A program made the position numbers and the translations under genes. The notes under the pieces are model-generated. The model searched no databases, had not been told where the DNA came from, and saw only the letters and a program-made list of their open reading frames with translations. A stretch of 6,967 nucleotides of DNA from Pseudomonadales bacterium (lineage in GTDB: Bacteria > Pseudomonadota > Gammaproteobacteria > Pseudomonadales > Azotimanducaceae), in contig JAQWQN010000009.1 of the NCBI GenBank assembly GCA_029244465.1, positions 1 to 6,967 on the forward strand, given 5' to 3'. Within the stretch, counting starts at the first letter, position 1. Every line of letters begins with the position of its first letter. Below are positions 1-5,892 of the stretch, piece by piece.

Positions 1-1
1 A

Positions 2-943
2 TCGGGTTTCGTTGAAGACACCCTTGCTGCCTTCAAAGGGCGGACCATTCACACGTTTCATACCGAAGGCGCCGGCGGCGGTCACGCGCCAGATATCATC
101 AAGGCCTGTGGTCTGCCACATGTGCTGCCATCGTCAACGAACCCGACACGACCATATACGATAAACACTGTGGACGAGCATTTGGACATGCTGATGGTAT
201 GTCACCATTTAGATGCCAACATTCCTGAGGATGTGGCATTTGCGGAATCACGCATTCGACGCGAAACCATCGCGGCTGAAGATGTTCTGCACGATCTAGG
301 GGCATTTTCGATGATCGCGTCGGATTCACAAGCAATGGGCCGGGTTGGAGAGGTAATTACCAGGACCTGGCAGACGGCTCATAAGATGAAAGTGCAGCGT
401 GGTCCTCTATCCGAGGACTCCGATAGAGCGGATAACTTCCGCATCAAACGTTACATCGCCAAGTACACCATTAATCCCGCGATTGCGCACGGCATCAGTG
501 ATCAGGTCGGGTCCGTAGAAGTCGGGAAACTCGCAGATTTGGTGTTATGGAAACCTGCATTTTTCGGCGTTAAACCGGCGATGATATTAAAGAGTGGGAT
601 GATTGCCGCAGCACCGATGGGTGATCCGAATGCATCGATACCCAGTCCGCAGCCGGTGCATTACCGTCCGATGTTCGGTGCCTATGGGGGCGCCTGTACG
701 GCTACTAGTTATTTGTTTGTCGCGGACAAAGCGCAGGAAAAAGTCTCCGGTTACGGTTTGGCTAAAGAGACGCTTTCGGTGAGTAACTGTCGTGGTATTC
801 AAAAATCTGATATGCGCTTAAACGACTACTGTCCAAATATAGAGGTTGATCCTGAAACCTATGAAGTGCGTGTGGATGGTGAACTGATCACCTGCGAACC
901 GGCAACTGAGTTGCCGCTGGCGCAACGCTTTTTCCTATTTTAG
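2..943 (+). CDS. ureC: Urease subunit alpha, C-terminal part (5' end outside window)
   Basis: This is the catalytic subunit of urease, which hydrolyses urea to ammonia and carbamate at a dinuclear nickel centre in the cytoplasm. The reading frame is open from the window edge (codon 1 at 2-4) and gives 313 residues, matching roughly residues 253 to the end of the about 567-residue family. Key residues are visible (Klebsiella aerogenes numbering recalled from memory): nickel ligand His272 in FHTEGAGGGH (codon 59-61), flap Cys319 and catalytic His320 in MVCHHLD (200-205), and nickel ligand Asp360 in SDSQAMGR (323-325). The carbamylated lysine and the other histidine ligands would lie upstream. 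The protein ends in the family-typical AQRFFLF. No frameshift or lost active-site residue is seen. It is followed after 9 nt by ureE, so it is part of an operon. The identification is certain; only the N-terminal part is missing. Confidence 0.98.
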   Translation, partial: SGFVEDTLAAFKGRTIHTFHTEGAGGGHAPDIIKACGLPHVLPSSTNPTRPYTINTVDEHLDMLMVCHHLDANIPEDVAFAESRIRRETIAAEDVLHDLGAFSMIASDSQAMGRVGEVITRTWQTAHKMKVQRGPLSEDSDRADNFRIKRYIAKYTINPAIAHGISDQVGSVEVGKLADLVLWKPAFFGVKPAMILKSGMIAAAPMGDPNASIPSPQPVHYRPMFGAYGGACTATSYLFVADKAQEKVSGYGLAKETLSVSNCRGIQKSDMRLNDYCPNIEVDPETYEVRVDGELITCEPATELPLAQRFFLF

Positions 944-952
944 GAATACCTC

Positions 953-1387
953 ATGGATCAGTTTGTGGATAAAGTTTCTAGGTTTCCAGCGAGCAATACG
1001 CCGTTAGAGCAGGTGACGCTGAGTTATGCCGATCGAGAGCGAGCTCGGCAACGTGTCTCCCTGGCGTCGGGGGAAGAGATCGCAATTAGCCTCAGTCGCG
1101 GGACCGTGATAAGAGGTGGTGATTGCCTCACGACTGAAGCGGGACGATGTATTTTGGTGCAGGCGGCGACGGAAGCTGTCTCAACAATCACGGCGAATAG
1201 TAATCTCGTACAAATCGCTTATCACCTGGGTAATCGGCATGTTTTGCTTGAAGTGGGGGATGGCTGGGTGCGCTATCAACGGGATCACGTGCTGGACGGT
1301 ATGGTCGTTGGGCTCGGCGGGACAGTAGATCACGGTATGACCGCTTTCGAACCAGAAGGTGGCGCCTATGGACACCATCATGACTAG
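953..1387 (+). CDS. ureE: Urease accessory protein UreE, nickel metallochaperone
   Basis: UreE is a dimeric cytoplasmic chaperone that binds nickel and passes it to the UreDFG-urease complex. The 144-residue product has the usual two parts. The N-terminal peptide-binding domain (about 1-70) includes SRGTVIRGGDCL. The C-terminal metal-binding domain (about 75-144) includes YHLGNRHVLLEV, where His96 matches the essential interface nickel ligand of the Klebsiella protein; His91 and His112 are also kept. Where Klebsiella has His109-His110, this protein has Gln-Arg. The histidine-rich tail is reduced to HHHD, so nickel storage capacity should be low. The start at 953 is supported by AGGA at 942-945, 7 nt upstream and overlapping the ureC stop. 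The 3' end overlaps ureF. Confidence 0.97.
   Translation: MDQFVDKVSRFPASNTPLEQVTLSYADRERARQRVSLASGEEIAISLSRGTVIRGGDCLTTEAGRCILVQAATEAVSTITANSNLVQIAYHLGNRHVLLEVGDGWVRYQRDHVLDGMVVGLGGTVDHGMTAFEPEGGAYGHHHD
1354..1359 (+). promoter_or_regulatory. Ribosome binding site that decides the ureF start
   Basis: AGAAGG lies inside the 3' end of ureE, 8 nt before the ATG at 1368. The longer GTG start at 1359 would sit on this motif itself, and the ATG codons at 1380 and 1389 have no comparable purine-rich stretch at the right distance. The ATG at 1368 is therefore preferred. Confidence 0.6.
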
Positions 1388-2033
1388 CATGCCTTGGCGC
1401 TTCTGGCATCTGCTCTCTCAAGCATTACCAGTCGGTGCCTACCAGTATTCGCAAGGGCTGGAGTCGGCCATCGTTGATGGCGTGGTGAGCGAGTCTGAAA
1501 GTGCTCAAAACTGGTTGCTCGCGGTCTTGCAAGAGAGTGTTGCTTTGGTCGATCTTCCGTTAATTACACGGGTTTACATAGGCATAGAGCAGTGTAATGA
1601 CGATGAGGTTCGTCGCTGGGATCATTTGAGCATCGCTTATCGTGAAACCAATGAGCTCCGCCGCGAAGAACGGCAAATGGGTGCCGCCTTGATCGAGTGG
1701 ACAAAATCGGTTGGCGAAACAGTGCCGGTAGAGGTCCACAGTTTTACCGCAGCATTTGCGCTTGTGGCGCATAATTCAGGGGTTTCGATGAGAGAAGCGG
1801 TCTCAGGTTTCGCCTGGATGTGGCTTGAAAATATGTGTCTTATTGCGACAAAAATGGTGCCTCTCGGGCATCTTGAATCGCAGCGAATGTTGCGTTCCCT
1901 GTGTGAACAGATCGAGCCCGCCGTACAGCGGGCAGTTTTACTTCAAGACCACGAACTGGGCTCGAATAGCCTCGGGTTATTGATGTTAAGTGCGCGGCAT
2001 GAAATGCAACCTGCTCGGCTGTTTCGGTCGTGA
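1368..2033 (+). CDS. ureF: Urease accessory protein UreF
   Basis: UreF bridges UreD/UreH and UreG in the complex that activates apo-urease, and is thought to gate GTP hydrolysis during nickel insertion. The product is 221 residues from the ATG at 1368, close to the usual 220-230, and mostly alpha-helical. Family signatures visible are LPVGAYQYSQGLE near residues 20-32, the ELRREERQMG segment near 96-105, and the terminal RLFRS, which is the usual C-terminus and shows that the end is intact. An alternative GTG at 1359 would add three residues; the ribosome binding site at 1354-1359 favours 1368. The gene overlaps the end of ureE by 20 nt, which suggests translational coupling. UreF proteins diverge quickly, but these motifs plus the position between ureE and ureG make the call secure. 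Confidence 0.96.
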   Translation: MDTIMTSMPWRFWHLLSQALPVGAYQYSQGLESAIVDGVVSESESAQNWLLAVLQESVALVDLPLITRVYIGIEQCNDDEVRRWDHLSIAYRETNELRREERQMGAALIEWTKSVGETVPVEVHSFTAAFALVAHNSGVSMREAVSGFAWMWLENMCLIATKMVPLGHLESQRMLRSLCEQIEPAVQRAVLLQDHELGSNSLGLLMLSARHEMQPARLFRS

Positions 2034-2081
2034 ATGCGGCAGCAGGATGGACAACAATTTGCGATGCAAATGGAGGATTGA
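2034..2081 (+). other. 15-codon mini-ORF filling the ureF-ureG gap
   Basis: An ATG directly follows the ureF stop codon (TGAATG). It opens a frame of 15 sense codons (MRQQDGQQFAMQMED) that ends with TGA at 2079-2081, three bases before the ureG ATG. The frame runs across the ureG ribosome binding site at 2072-2077. No family is recognised and the peptide itself is probably unimportant. It might carry terminating ribosomes from ureF toward ureG. It may equally be chance; an open stretch this short is common. Confidence 0.25.
2072..2077 (+). promoter_or_regulatory. Ribosome binding site of ureG
   Basis: GGAGGA lies 7 nt upstream of the ureG ATG at 2085 and is the strongest Shine-Dalgarno match in the operon segment seen here. 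It supports the ATG at 2085 over the in-frame ATG (Met4) at 2094. Confidence 0.75.
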
Positions 2082-2084
2082 TAG

Positions 2085-2729
2085 ATGAGTCAGATGGAAC
2101 CTTGTCGGGTCGGTATCGGTGGTCCCGTTGGTGCCGGTAAAACGACCCTGCTTGAACAGCTGTGTCGTGAGTTGCACCCGGAGTATTCAGTTGCCGTTGT
2201 CACCAATGATATCTATACGCAGGAAGACGCTGAGATCTTGTGGCGAACGCAGGCTCTGCCGCCGGAACGGATTGTGCCTGTGGAAACGGGGGGGTGTCCG
2301 CACACCGCTATCAGAGAAGACGCATCGATGAATATGGCTGCTTTAGATGCGCTTTCCCAGGCTTTCCCCGATCTGGACTTGCTGTTCTTGGAAAGTGGTG
2401 GTGACAATCTGAGTGCAACGTTCAGTCCTGAACTTGTTGATCTAACGCTGTACGTGATCGACGTGGCTGGTGGTGAGAAAGTGCCTCGAAAGGGCGGTCC
2501 GGCGATCACAAAAAGCGACCTTCTAATTATCAATAAAACCGATCTTGCGCCCATGGTGGGTGCGGACTTGGAGACCATGGCCGCTGATGCAAAGCGTCAG
2601 CGTGGAATGGCGCCAGTCGTTTTTACCAACCTAAAAACTGGCCAGGGGGTGAGTGCCGTGATTGACTTTTTGCGGCGGTATGGCCTCTTTGAAGTATTGT
2701 CCGAATCTTCGCAAGCGGCAGAGGCTTAG
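2085..2729 (+). CDS. ureG: Urease accessory protein UreG, nickel-binding GTPase
   Basis: UreG is a SIMIBI-class GTPase. It carries nickel between its protomers and, with UreF and UreD/H, drives nickel and CO2 insertion into apo-urease. The product is 214 residues against about 205 typical; the surplus is a non-conserved C-terminal tail (SESSQAAEA). All motifs are intact: P-loop GGPVGAGKT at residues 12-20, the nickel-site CPH motif with Cys71 and His73, the switch-like ESGGDNL at 103-109, and the guanine-specificity motif NKTD at 150-153. The start has a strong ribosome binding site. It is the last recognisable urease gene here. UreD/H is absent on the downstream side; in gammaproteobacteria it commonly lies upstream of ureA, so this does not imply loss. 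HypB is the nearest alternative family, but the motif set is that of UreG. Confidence 0.98.
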   Translation: MSQMEPCRVGIGGPVGAGKTTLLEQLCRELHPEYSVAVVTNDIYTQEDAEILWRTQALPPERIVPVETGGCPHTAIREDASMNMAALDALSQAFPDLDLLFLESGGDNLSATFSPELVDLTLYVIDVAGGEKVPRKGGPAITKSDLLIINKTDLAPMVGADLETMAADAKRQRGMAPVVFTNLKTGQGVSAVIDFLRRYGLFEVLSESSQAAEA

Positions 2730-2878
2730 CTGGCGGCGACCAGAGTGGACTGGGCGCGGCTGCAACAAGCGAAAGGCGATAAAGCCACGACATCGCGCTT
2801 GTGCTAGACGTGAACGTTACTCGGTCTGATTTGAACATCGTGGATTGGCCCTGCGACCCGATAGATTATACCGAGTGA
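2730..2878 (+). pseudogene. Possible decayed coding remnant with one frameshift, family unknown
   Basis: Directly after the ureG stop, the same frame reads through a protein-like stretch (TRVDWARLQQAKGDKA) before stopping at TAG near 2805. The +2-shifted frame then reads DIALVLDVNVTRSDL, continues with an IVDWP segment and ends in DPIDYTE followed by TGA at 2876-2878. Adding one base around 2785-2788 (a CC run that may once have been CCC) joins both parts into about 50 continuous residues with an alternating hydrophobic pattern. There is no ATG; a GTG at 2745 is the only plausible start in frame. I do not recognise the family. It may be the tail of a gene whose front was deleted, a small gene broken by mutation or sequencing error, or chance. 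Confidence 0.33.
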
Positions 2879-2913
2879 TCTGCGTGCGATCAGTCAATTG
2901 TTGCATGTATCCG

Positions 2914-2929
2914 CTCGCTTGGCAGCGAG
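2914..2929. terminator. Short hairpin between convergent genes, possible weak terminator
   Basis: CTCGCT, loop TGGC, AGCGAG form a perfect 6-bp stem two bases beyond the stop codon of the - strand transporter gene and about 185 nt after ureG. There is no T-tract on either strand, so it is not a standard intrinsic terminator. The position is suggestive: it could protect a 3' end or weakly terminate transcription in either direction. No better terminator is visible between the two convergent genes. Confidence 0.3.
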
Positions 2930-2931
2930 AG

Positions 2932-4416
2932 TCATGAATCCTGCGAAGTGCCAGCGCCAGGCTCCGTTTCTGCAGCATACCCTGCCGCCCGTCGACGATC
3001 GCGTCGTTCGATATGTCTCCGCATCCGCTCCTGGCGGTCTCTGCTCAGTGGATACTTCCAAAGCAAGGGCAAAGCGACGCAGGCCAGGGCCGCCGGGATG
3101 ATGCTGTACAGGCAGGCCAAGGCGAGCTTTGCGGTCGCCGTGTTTTCATCCAGGGTCGGATCGAAGCCAAATAAGACGACGGCGTTGGTCGCAATGAACA
3201 CGCCCAGTGCTACCGCTGCCTTGTTGACCATCCCCCACAGGGAGAAGTACAAGCCGGTGCGTTGCTCGCCGGTGCGTAGCGTGTCCAGATCAACCACATC
3301 AGCGGCCATAGAAGCAGGTAAGAACACCAATGCCCCGACAGCTGAACCTTTAAGCATCATAACCGCGAAGAAGACCCAATAATCGCCGGGGCCCAAAAGG
3401 GGAATAAACGCACTCCACAGAGACAGCCAGAGAATTCCGATCACCACGGTCTTGTGTTTGCCGATTCGTCGTGAAATCGCAAGCCAGGCTGGGATCGCAG
3501 CACTGCTCGATAGGTAATAGGCGAGTATGAATATTGCGTACCGATCAAATGTCTCACCCATGACTGACGCGACGAAAAAGAACGACAGTGACGCGGTCAT
3601 GCTGACCGCGATGACGAGAAACAGGAAGCTGATAACCAGGCGTCGGTAAGGCCCGTTACCCCAGACGATTTTTAGCCCACGTCGCCAGTGAACACGAGCC
3701 TGTGGAGCTGAACGCGGTGGTAGTTCGCGCACCCACAGTAACGCCGGCATGGTGAGTAGGGGTAGCGTCACCATGACAACGGCCGCCACCGCAAACAGCG
3801 CATTTTCGGCTCCTGGCAAACCGAAGCCGATAGACATGATTAGTGGAATTGTTAGTGCCATCAAGGTGCCGCCATAGCCGAACGCTTCTCGCCAGCCAGT
3901 GACCTTGGAGCGTTCGTCGTAGTCTGGCGAAAGTTCCGCGCCCCAGGCTCGATAAGGTAGGTCCATCAACGTGAAGCCAAGATATAATAGGCTGATCCAG
4001 ACAAACAGATACAAATTGTTGATGGCATCACCACCCATGAAGCGCCATACGTTAACGGCAAACGAGGAGTCGGGCACAAACAGCATCCACAGCGCTAGCA
4101 ACTTCAGCGGCATGCCGAAGGCCATCCAGGGCTTGCGCCGACCGAAGCGGGTAAGCCATCGGTCCGAAGCGATACCGATGGCCGGGTCGGTTACTACATC
4201 GGTGAGCCGTGACAACGCTATCAGGGTGCCCACCAGGGCCAGAGACAGGCCCAGATTCTGTGAATAGAATGCAGGGATGTAGAGTGCGATGGGTAGGCCC
4301 ACGATAGAGGTGGGTAAATTCACCAACCCGTAGAGAGACATTCGTAACCTGCCAACAGCTTTTTCGGTTAGCGATTCAGTTCCTATATGCTCGGCTTTGA
4401 GCCGGTCATCGCTCAT
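2932..4416 (-). CDS. MFS transporter, GPH (glycoside-pentoside-hexuronide):cation symporter type
   Basis: This is a complete 494-residue inner-membrane protein with about twelve hydrophobic segments, the size expected for the GPH/MFS_2 family, which couples uptake of sugars or related compounds to H+ or Na+. The diagnostic first-half motif spans residues 70-97, with SRLTDVVTDPAIG and FGRRKPW. The second-half counterpart is at 373-399, with DVVDLDTLRTGEQRTGLYFS. The N-terminus is cytoplasmic and acidic. The C-terminal tail after about residue 457 is rich in arginine (RMRRHIERRDRRR), consistent with a cytoplasmic location. GGGGAG 8 nt before the ATG supports the start. The gene stands alone, convergent with the urease operon and about 1.5 kb from the DUF3604 gene on the same strand. 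No catabolic gene adjoins it, so the substrate cannot be inferred; a sugar or glycoside is the family default. Confidence 0.92.
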   Translation of the reverse strand: MSDDRLKAEHIGTESLTEKAVGRLRMSLYGLVNLPTSIVGLPIALYIPAFYSQNLGLSLALVGTLIALSRLTDVVTDPAIGIASDRWLTRFGRRKPWMAFGMPLKLLALWMLFVPDSSFAVNVWRFMGGDAINNLYLFVWISLLYLGFTLMDLPYRAWGAELSPDYDERSKVTGWREAFGYGGTLMALTIPLIMSIGFGLPGAENALFAVAAVVMVTLPLLTMPALLWVRELPPRSAPQARVHWRRGLKIVWGNGPYRRLVISFLFLVIAVSMTASLSFFFVASVMGETFDRYAIFILAYYLSSSAAIPAWLAISRRIGKHKTVVIGILWLSLWSAFIPLLGPGDYWVFFAVMMLKGSAVGALVFLPASMAADVVDLDTLRTGEQRTGLYFSLWGMVNKAAVALGVFIATNAVVLFGFDPTLDENTATAKLALACLYSIIPAALACVALPLLWKYPLSRDRQERMRRHIERRDRRRAAGYAAETEPGAGTSQDS

Positions 4417-4424
4417 AAATCTAT

Positions 4425-4430
4425 CTCCCC
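4425..4430 (-). promoter_or_regulatory. Ribosome binding site of the GPH transporter gene
   Basis: Reading the - strand, GGGGAG lies 8 nt before the ATG at 4416-4414. This fits the start well, and no alternative start upstream has comparable support. Confidence 0.65.
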
Positions 4431-4485
4431 GAAAGTATTGTCCTTACTCTGTACGGATTCCGCGAATAATACTACTAGGCGCTCT

Positions 4486-4513
4486 ATTTTATCTGTTAGG
4501 TGAGGTTTAACAA
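4486..4513 (-). promoter_or_regulatory. Candidate sigma-70 promoter of the GPH transporter gene
   Basis: On the - strand, a -35 box TTGTTA (4513-4508) and a -10 box TAAAAT (4491-4486) are separated by 16 bp. They match the consensus at 4 of 6 and 5 of 6 positions. Transcription would start near 4479, giving a leader of about 60 nt before the ATG. It is the best promoter-like pair I see upstream of this gene, but such pairs also arise by chance in AT-rich spacers. Confidence 0.45.
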
Positions 4514-4529
4514 ACGCATGAATCACCTA
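4497..4529. repeat. 7-bp inverted repeat bracketing the transporter promoter, possible operator
   Basis: TAGGTGA (4497-4503) and TCACCTA (4523-4529) are perfect inverted copies separated by 19 bp. One arm lies in the spacer of the candidate promoter beside the -10 box, the other just upstream of the -35 box. Arm centres are 26 bp apart, about two and a half helical turns. This could be a binding site for a dimeric regulator controlling the transporter. No regulator gene is in the window, so the proposal rests on placement alone. Confidence 0.35.
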
Positions 4530-5160
4530 GGGTAAATGTTAATTAAATGGGTCCTGCCCGTAATATCAACAGAATTGGTCATGTCACTTGCCAGTCGAGG
4601 CCTCGATAGATCAGTGTCATTAATTGGCTAATGCCCCTCAGACATTCCGCAGACGTGTCAATTGTGGCGCGATCAATTCTTCTGTTCAGCGCTGAGGCCT
4701 AGACCGAAGACCTGTCCATAGACGAGGCTCCCTGACTCGAAAATTGTTCGGTGTGGACTGGCTCATTTTAGAGCCGTGAAATCAACGGCGCGAGTTTCGA
4801 GTAGTGAACAGAAATGACCAGTGCGGTCGTCTTTTGTAACACCAGAATCCATATGAAACCGAACCACTGCCGGCACGAAACTGATTTTGCGTGATCAAGC
4901 ACCTGGCGGACGACCACGACGGGCGCGCGCTTTGGTGATCACCGATGGAATCGCGCCAGGCCCGGCGCAGGAAACCTATAGCGTCATACGTCTTGCAAGC
5001 GTTCGAGAAAACTGCGGGCGGGCTGTGAATCTACTAATAAATATCAGGCTTTTTCGACGAGTTGGAGCGGTCGGTTTCTGCAGGGATTGAGGGTGTGCAA
5101 TAACCGGCTGTTCCAAGGGTGACATAATCGTAAGACAAAGAGCGCTGAACAATATTTCCT

Positions 5161-5271
5161 TTATGCCGCCCGCTGGCAAAATTGGTGAAGCCCTCGCGCC
5201 ATGTTCGGTGCCAAGAATGCAGCAACAACCGCTAAGGCTGCGATGATCCAACCCAGAATATTTTGGGCCAA
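5161..5271 (-). CDS. Tentative 36-residue single-pass membrane peptide (TTG start)
   Basis: From a TTG at 5271-5269 to TAA at 5163-5161 the - strand encodes 36 residues. They include ILGWIIAALAVVAAFLAP, an uninterrupted hydrophobic run long enough for one membrane helix, followed by a polar, net-positive tail (NMARGLHQFCQRAA). An in-frame TAA four codons upstream of the TTG rules out a longer version. No ATG or GTG is available and the ribosome binding site is weak (GAAG, about 10 nt upstream), which argues against translation. About 85 nt upstream on the same strand lie TTGACT (5381-5376) and TAATAC (5360-5355), but with only 15 bp between them. No family is recognised. It may be a real small membrane protein, the end of a decayed gene, or chance. 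Confidence 0.2.
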   Translation of the reverse strand: MAQNILGWIIAALAVVAAFLAPNMARGLHQFCQRAA

Positions 5272-5408
5272 TTTTGCTTACTTCAATATTGTGGTGATTA
5301 GCAATGTAGAGAATATTTACTGAATTTCCGCGAACAAGCTAACAACGATTATAAGTATTATAGATAGACCACTTTAGTCAACTGTTTGGAATTTTGAGGG
5401 GCGGTATC

Positions 5409-5435
5409 TCGCCCACCCACTAAAGGGTGTGGCGA
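5409..5435. repeat. Strong stem-loop, 10 bp with one bulged base
   Basis: TCGCCCACCC (5409-5418), loop ACTAAA (5419-5424), then GGGTG, a bulged T at 5430, and GGCGA (5431-5435) form a GC-rich 10-bp stem. An alternative, mutually exclusive stem pairs GGGCG (5399-5403) with CGCCC (5410-5414). No T-tract follows on either strand, so it is not an ordinary terminator. The alternative pairing would fit a switchable leader or a structured RNA. It could also be an extragenic palindromic element. Confidence 0.5.
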
Positions 5436-5436
5436 A

Positions 5437-5455
5437 TATTGCAGTTGCTGCAATA
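5437..5455. repeat. Second adjacent stem-loop, perfect 8-bp inverted repeat
   Basis: TATTGCAG (5437-5444), loop TTG, CTGCAATA (5448-5455) form a perfect 8-bp stem one base after the preceding hairpin. The GGCGA at 5431-5435 could alternatively pair with TCGCC at 5465-5469 and enclose this stem. It may be part of one structured element together with its neighbour, or a protein-binding palindrome. Confidence 0.5.
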
Positions 5456-5572
5456 CTCAATCGGTCGCCAGATAGGGTTGGTGTTGATTCTTTATCTCCT
5501 TGTTAACCTCTCAGAACTAACGATAATATTTCGCTGCCCGATGGCGGCACTCTGATACGGTGCGATCTACGC

Positions 5573-5606
5573 TGAGGGCTATGAGGGCTATGAGGGCTAT
5601 GAGGGC
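5573..5606. repeat. 9-bp tandem repeat, 3.8 copies
   Basis: The unit TGAGGGCTA occurs three times without mismatch (5573-5581, 5582-5590, 5591-5599), and a partial fourth copy TGAGGGC follows (5600-5606). The unit is three codons long, so reading frames stay open through it: the + strand gives repeated Met-Arg-Ala and the - strand repeated Ala-Leu-Ile. It is probably a small slippage-prone minisatellite in non-coding DNA. No flanking gene is disrupted by it. Confidence 0.85.
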
Positions 5607-5892
5607 AAGGAGTAGGCTGGTTGCTGCGTGGCTGCTGGTCAATGCTGTTGCCCGACTGAGGGCAGCGATGGTCGTTAAATGATTTGTTCCTGGGTCTGAG
5701 TGTCGCGCAAGGTTAAGCAATTTCGGCTGATCAGTAGTTCAGCTGCGCGATTAACTGTGGGCGCAGACGCCTTGCAATCAAAGCCCTGCACATAGGGTGT
5801 GTGTATGCGTCGTGTCTGACAAATGTTGGCTGAGAAAGATTTTTACGCCACCTGAAATGTCAACCGCAGGCGTTTCGCGGGTGCTGTCAAGG

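Larger units (their letters stand above)
4531..5892. other. Long region without a convincing gene
   Basis: Both strands were read. Open frames here are short, start without ribosome binding sites, and have no recognisable protein features, apart from the weak small-ORF candidate at 5161-5271. Visible elements are a 12-bp palindrome TCGAGGCCTCGA (4595-4606), a 10-bp palindrome TCAGCGCTGA (4686-4695), a small GGCTC/GAGCC hairpin (4760-4775), a 10-bp palindrome GGTGATCACC (4934-4943), an AT-rich stretch around 5255-5395, two adjacent stem-loops (5409-5455) and a 9-bp tandem repeat (5573-5606). No tRNA, rRNA, transposase or clear intrinsic terminator was found. The region could be decayed coding DNA, hold an RNA gene, or carry promoters. 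Confidence 0.6.

Noticed and set aside
2213..2578. A 121-residue - strand open frame inside ureG
   Set aside because: It is antisense to ureG, whose every motif is intact, and it has no family features.
2948..3382. A 144-residue + strand open frame opposite the transporter gene
   Set aside because: It lies wholly within the antisense of a well-supported transporter, is rich in Arg, Ser and Ala as expected of a shadow frame, and has no recognisable features.
4595..4606. 12-bp palindrome TCGAGGCCTCGA as an operator
   Set aside because: It is a perfect palindrome but isolated, with no promoter or gene start nearby, so no function can be argued.
4887..5090. A 67-residue + strand frame in the gene-free region
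   Set aside because: There is no ribosome binding site, no hydrophobic core pattern and no recognisable family. Short protein-like stretches appear in several frames here, which suggests chance or old decay.
4976..5251. A 91-residue - strand frame in the gene-free region
   Set aside because: The composition is not protein-like and there is no usable ribosome binding site. The more plausible hydrophobic stretch in this area is in a different frame (5161-5271).
5480..5530. Integron attC-like site suggested by GTTAACC and AACTAAC near 5500
   Set aside because: The core motifs are not arranged as an attC pair, and no cassette ORF or integrase is present.
5573..5606. CRISPR array
   Set aside because: The repeats are 9 bp, directly adjacent and without spacers, so this is a simple tandem repeat.
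5517..5720. A 67-residue - strand frame with a repeated Ala-Leu-Ile segment
   Set aside because: The repeated hydrophobic residues come only from the 9-bp tandem repeat; the rest looks random and there is no start signal.
5820..5892. Intrinsic terminator after the DUF3604 gene
   Set aside because: On the - strand ACGCC and GGCGT could pair, but the loop is about 20 nt, the stem is short and no T-tract follows.
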